DNA of 49,200 nt from Actinoplanes oryzae (GTDB taxonomy: Bacteria; Actinomycetota; Actinomycetes; Mycobacteriales; Micromonosporaceae). The stretch's first letter is position 1, and each line of letters starts with the position of its first letter. Shown here in pieces: positions 48,458 through 49,200 of this stretch. The stretch covers positions 1 to 49,200 of the forward strand of contig NZ_JAUQWH010000055.1 in NCBI RefSeq assembly GCF_030757795.1. Direction: 5' to 3'. The notes below the pieces were generated by a model. It made no database searches and had not been told where the DNA came from. It worked only from the letters and a program-made list of their open reading frames with translations. Both the position numbers and the translations under genes were made by a program.

Positions 48458-49200
48458 TCAGGCCGCCAGGCGGCGTACGACGTAGTTGCTGCTCCAGATC
48501 TTGTGCTTGCCGACCCGGGCGCCCGAGTGGGGCGAGTCGTAGATGTAGCCGCCACCCGCGTAGATGCCCGCGTGGTAGCCGTACGACCCGGAGCGGAAGA
48601 TGATCAGGTCGCCGACCTTCTTGTTCGACTTGCTGACCGCCTTGCCGTACTTCTGCTGCGAGTTCGCCTTGTGCGGCAGGCTCTTGCCGGCCGCCTTCTT
48701 GTAGACGTACTTGGTGAAGCCCGAGCAGTCGAAGCGCTTGGGGCCCGCGGCGCCGTACTTGTAGAGCGCGCCCTTGTGCTTCTTGGCCTCGGCGAGGATC
48801 TTCGCGCCGCTGGCCTTGACGGTGATCTTGGCCGACTTGGCCGCGACCGCGGTGTAGGAGCCGGTGCCCGTGTAGTAGGTGCGGTACCACCCGGTCTTGC
48901 CCGGCTTGGTGGTGAAAGTGACCGTGCCGGTCGTGGTGCGCTTGGTCTGCCAGGTCTTCCACTTGCCGTTGACCTTGGACTGCAGGCGCACCGAGCCCGA
49001 CTGGACCTTCTTGCCGGTCTTCGGGTTGATCAGCTTGGCGGTCACCTTGACGGTCTTGCCCCAGGCCACGCTCTTCTTGCTGAACGAGTTGGTGATCTTG
49101 GGCTTGACCTTCGCCGCGGCGGCCGCCTTGACCACCGGAGCGGCGGTCACAGCGGTGGCGGCGGACGCTGCCTGCGGCGCGATCAGCTGACCGGCGCAGA
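48458..49200 (-). CDS. Secreted NlpC/P60 (C40) peptidoglycan endopeptidase, N-terminus outside window
   Basis: About 247 residues are visible; the frame stays open to the right edge (CAGQLIAPQAASAATAVTA, probably the end of a signal region). An Ig-like beta domain follows (ITNSFSKKSVAWGKTVKVTA to YTAVAAKSAKITV), which may bind the wall. The C-terminal C40 domain has the catalytic Cys in RFDCSGFTKYVY, His in YGYHAGIYAGGG and a further His in DSPHSGARVG. It would cut stem-peptide bonds, probably D-Glu to diaminopimelate, outside the membrane. An internal GTG at 49150 could serve as start, but it lies inside the natural reading of the secretion signal. Confidence 0.88.
   Translation of the reverse strand, partial: CAGQLIAPQAASAATAVTAAPVVKAAAAAKVKPKITNSFSKKSVAWGKTVKVTAKLINPKTGKKVQSGSVRLQSKVNGKWKTWQTKRTTTGTVTFTTKPGKTGWYRTYYTGTGSYTAVAAKSAKITVKASGAKILAEAKKHKGALYKYGAAGPKRFDCSGFTKYVYKKAAGKSLPHKANSQQKYGKAVSKSNKKVGDLIIFRSGSYGYHAGIYAGGGYIYDSPHSGARVGKHKIWSSNYVVRRLAA

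Overview
The DNA is very GC-rich, codon usage is actinobacterial, and the genes are tightly packed with many 4-nt stop/start overlaps and GTG or TTG starts. With a diaminopimelate-type MurE, an actinobacterial mraZ-rsmH-ftsL-ftsI-murE order and several long membrane signalling proteins, this points to the chromosome of a filamentous actinomycete. The Actinoplanes/Micromonosporaceae group is my best guess from protein style alone. I see no transposase, integrase, tRNA, rRNA, CRISPR array or biosynthetic megagene, so this is chromosomal core and near-core DNA.

Left part (1-12.5 kb): a CHASE-type membrane sensor cut by the window edge, a 14-residue-repeat helical protein, a class A beta-lactamase-like serine hydrolase, a membrane/GAF/PAS sensor with no output domain, an aldo/keto reductase and a secreted S1 protease. 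These are followed by a possible redox-linked group (FAD/NAD(P)-binding protein, a receiver-less winged-helix regulator, a flavin reductase) whose upstream regions share the word ATAGGYTTA. Then come an unknown Pro/Gly-rich protein, two alpha/beta hydrolases and a cysteine-free ribosomal protein L36.

Middle (13-29 kb): a mixed set of metabolic and regulatory genes. It holds a PLP-dependent deaminase/desulfhydrase, a HAD phosphatase, a MobA-like transferase, a GlxA regulator coupled to an isochorismatase-like hydrolase, a secreted tripeptidyl-peptidase-type hydrolase, and a TetR regulator divergent from a cytochrome P450. Two coupled hypothetical genes, a sugar kinase, a Nudix hydrolase, an MFS exporter, an ArsR-type regulator that has lost its N-terminus, and a secreted PGRP amidase follow.

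Right part (29-49 kb): a GGDEF-EAL protein, a quinone-oxidoreductase/membrane protein pair, and a carbohydrate locus. That locus has a GH13 glucosidase divergent from two glycosyltransferases, a barrel-type protein and a GH130 enzyme, the last three translationally coupled. The dcw (division and cell wall) cluster then runs leftward from mraZ at 47.5 kb to murF. There it breaks: murF stops being MurF at about residue 274 and continues in frame into the DNA-binding tail of a LuxR/NarL response regulator. mraY, murD and the rest of the cluster are absent from this side. An NlpC/P60 endopeptidase is cut by the right edge.

Two themes stand out. First, there are edited gene ends: the MurF-HTH chimera, the headless arsR and the output-less sensor. 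These look like rearrangement junctions or, for murF, possibly an assembly misjoin. Second, there are many short tandem repeat arrays (15-41 bp units) at gene 3' ends. Several copy the last codons and the stop codon of the neighbouring gene.
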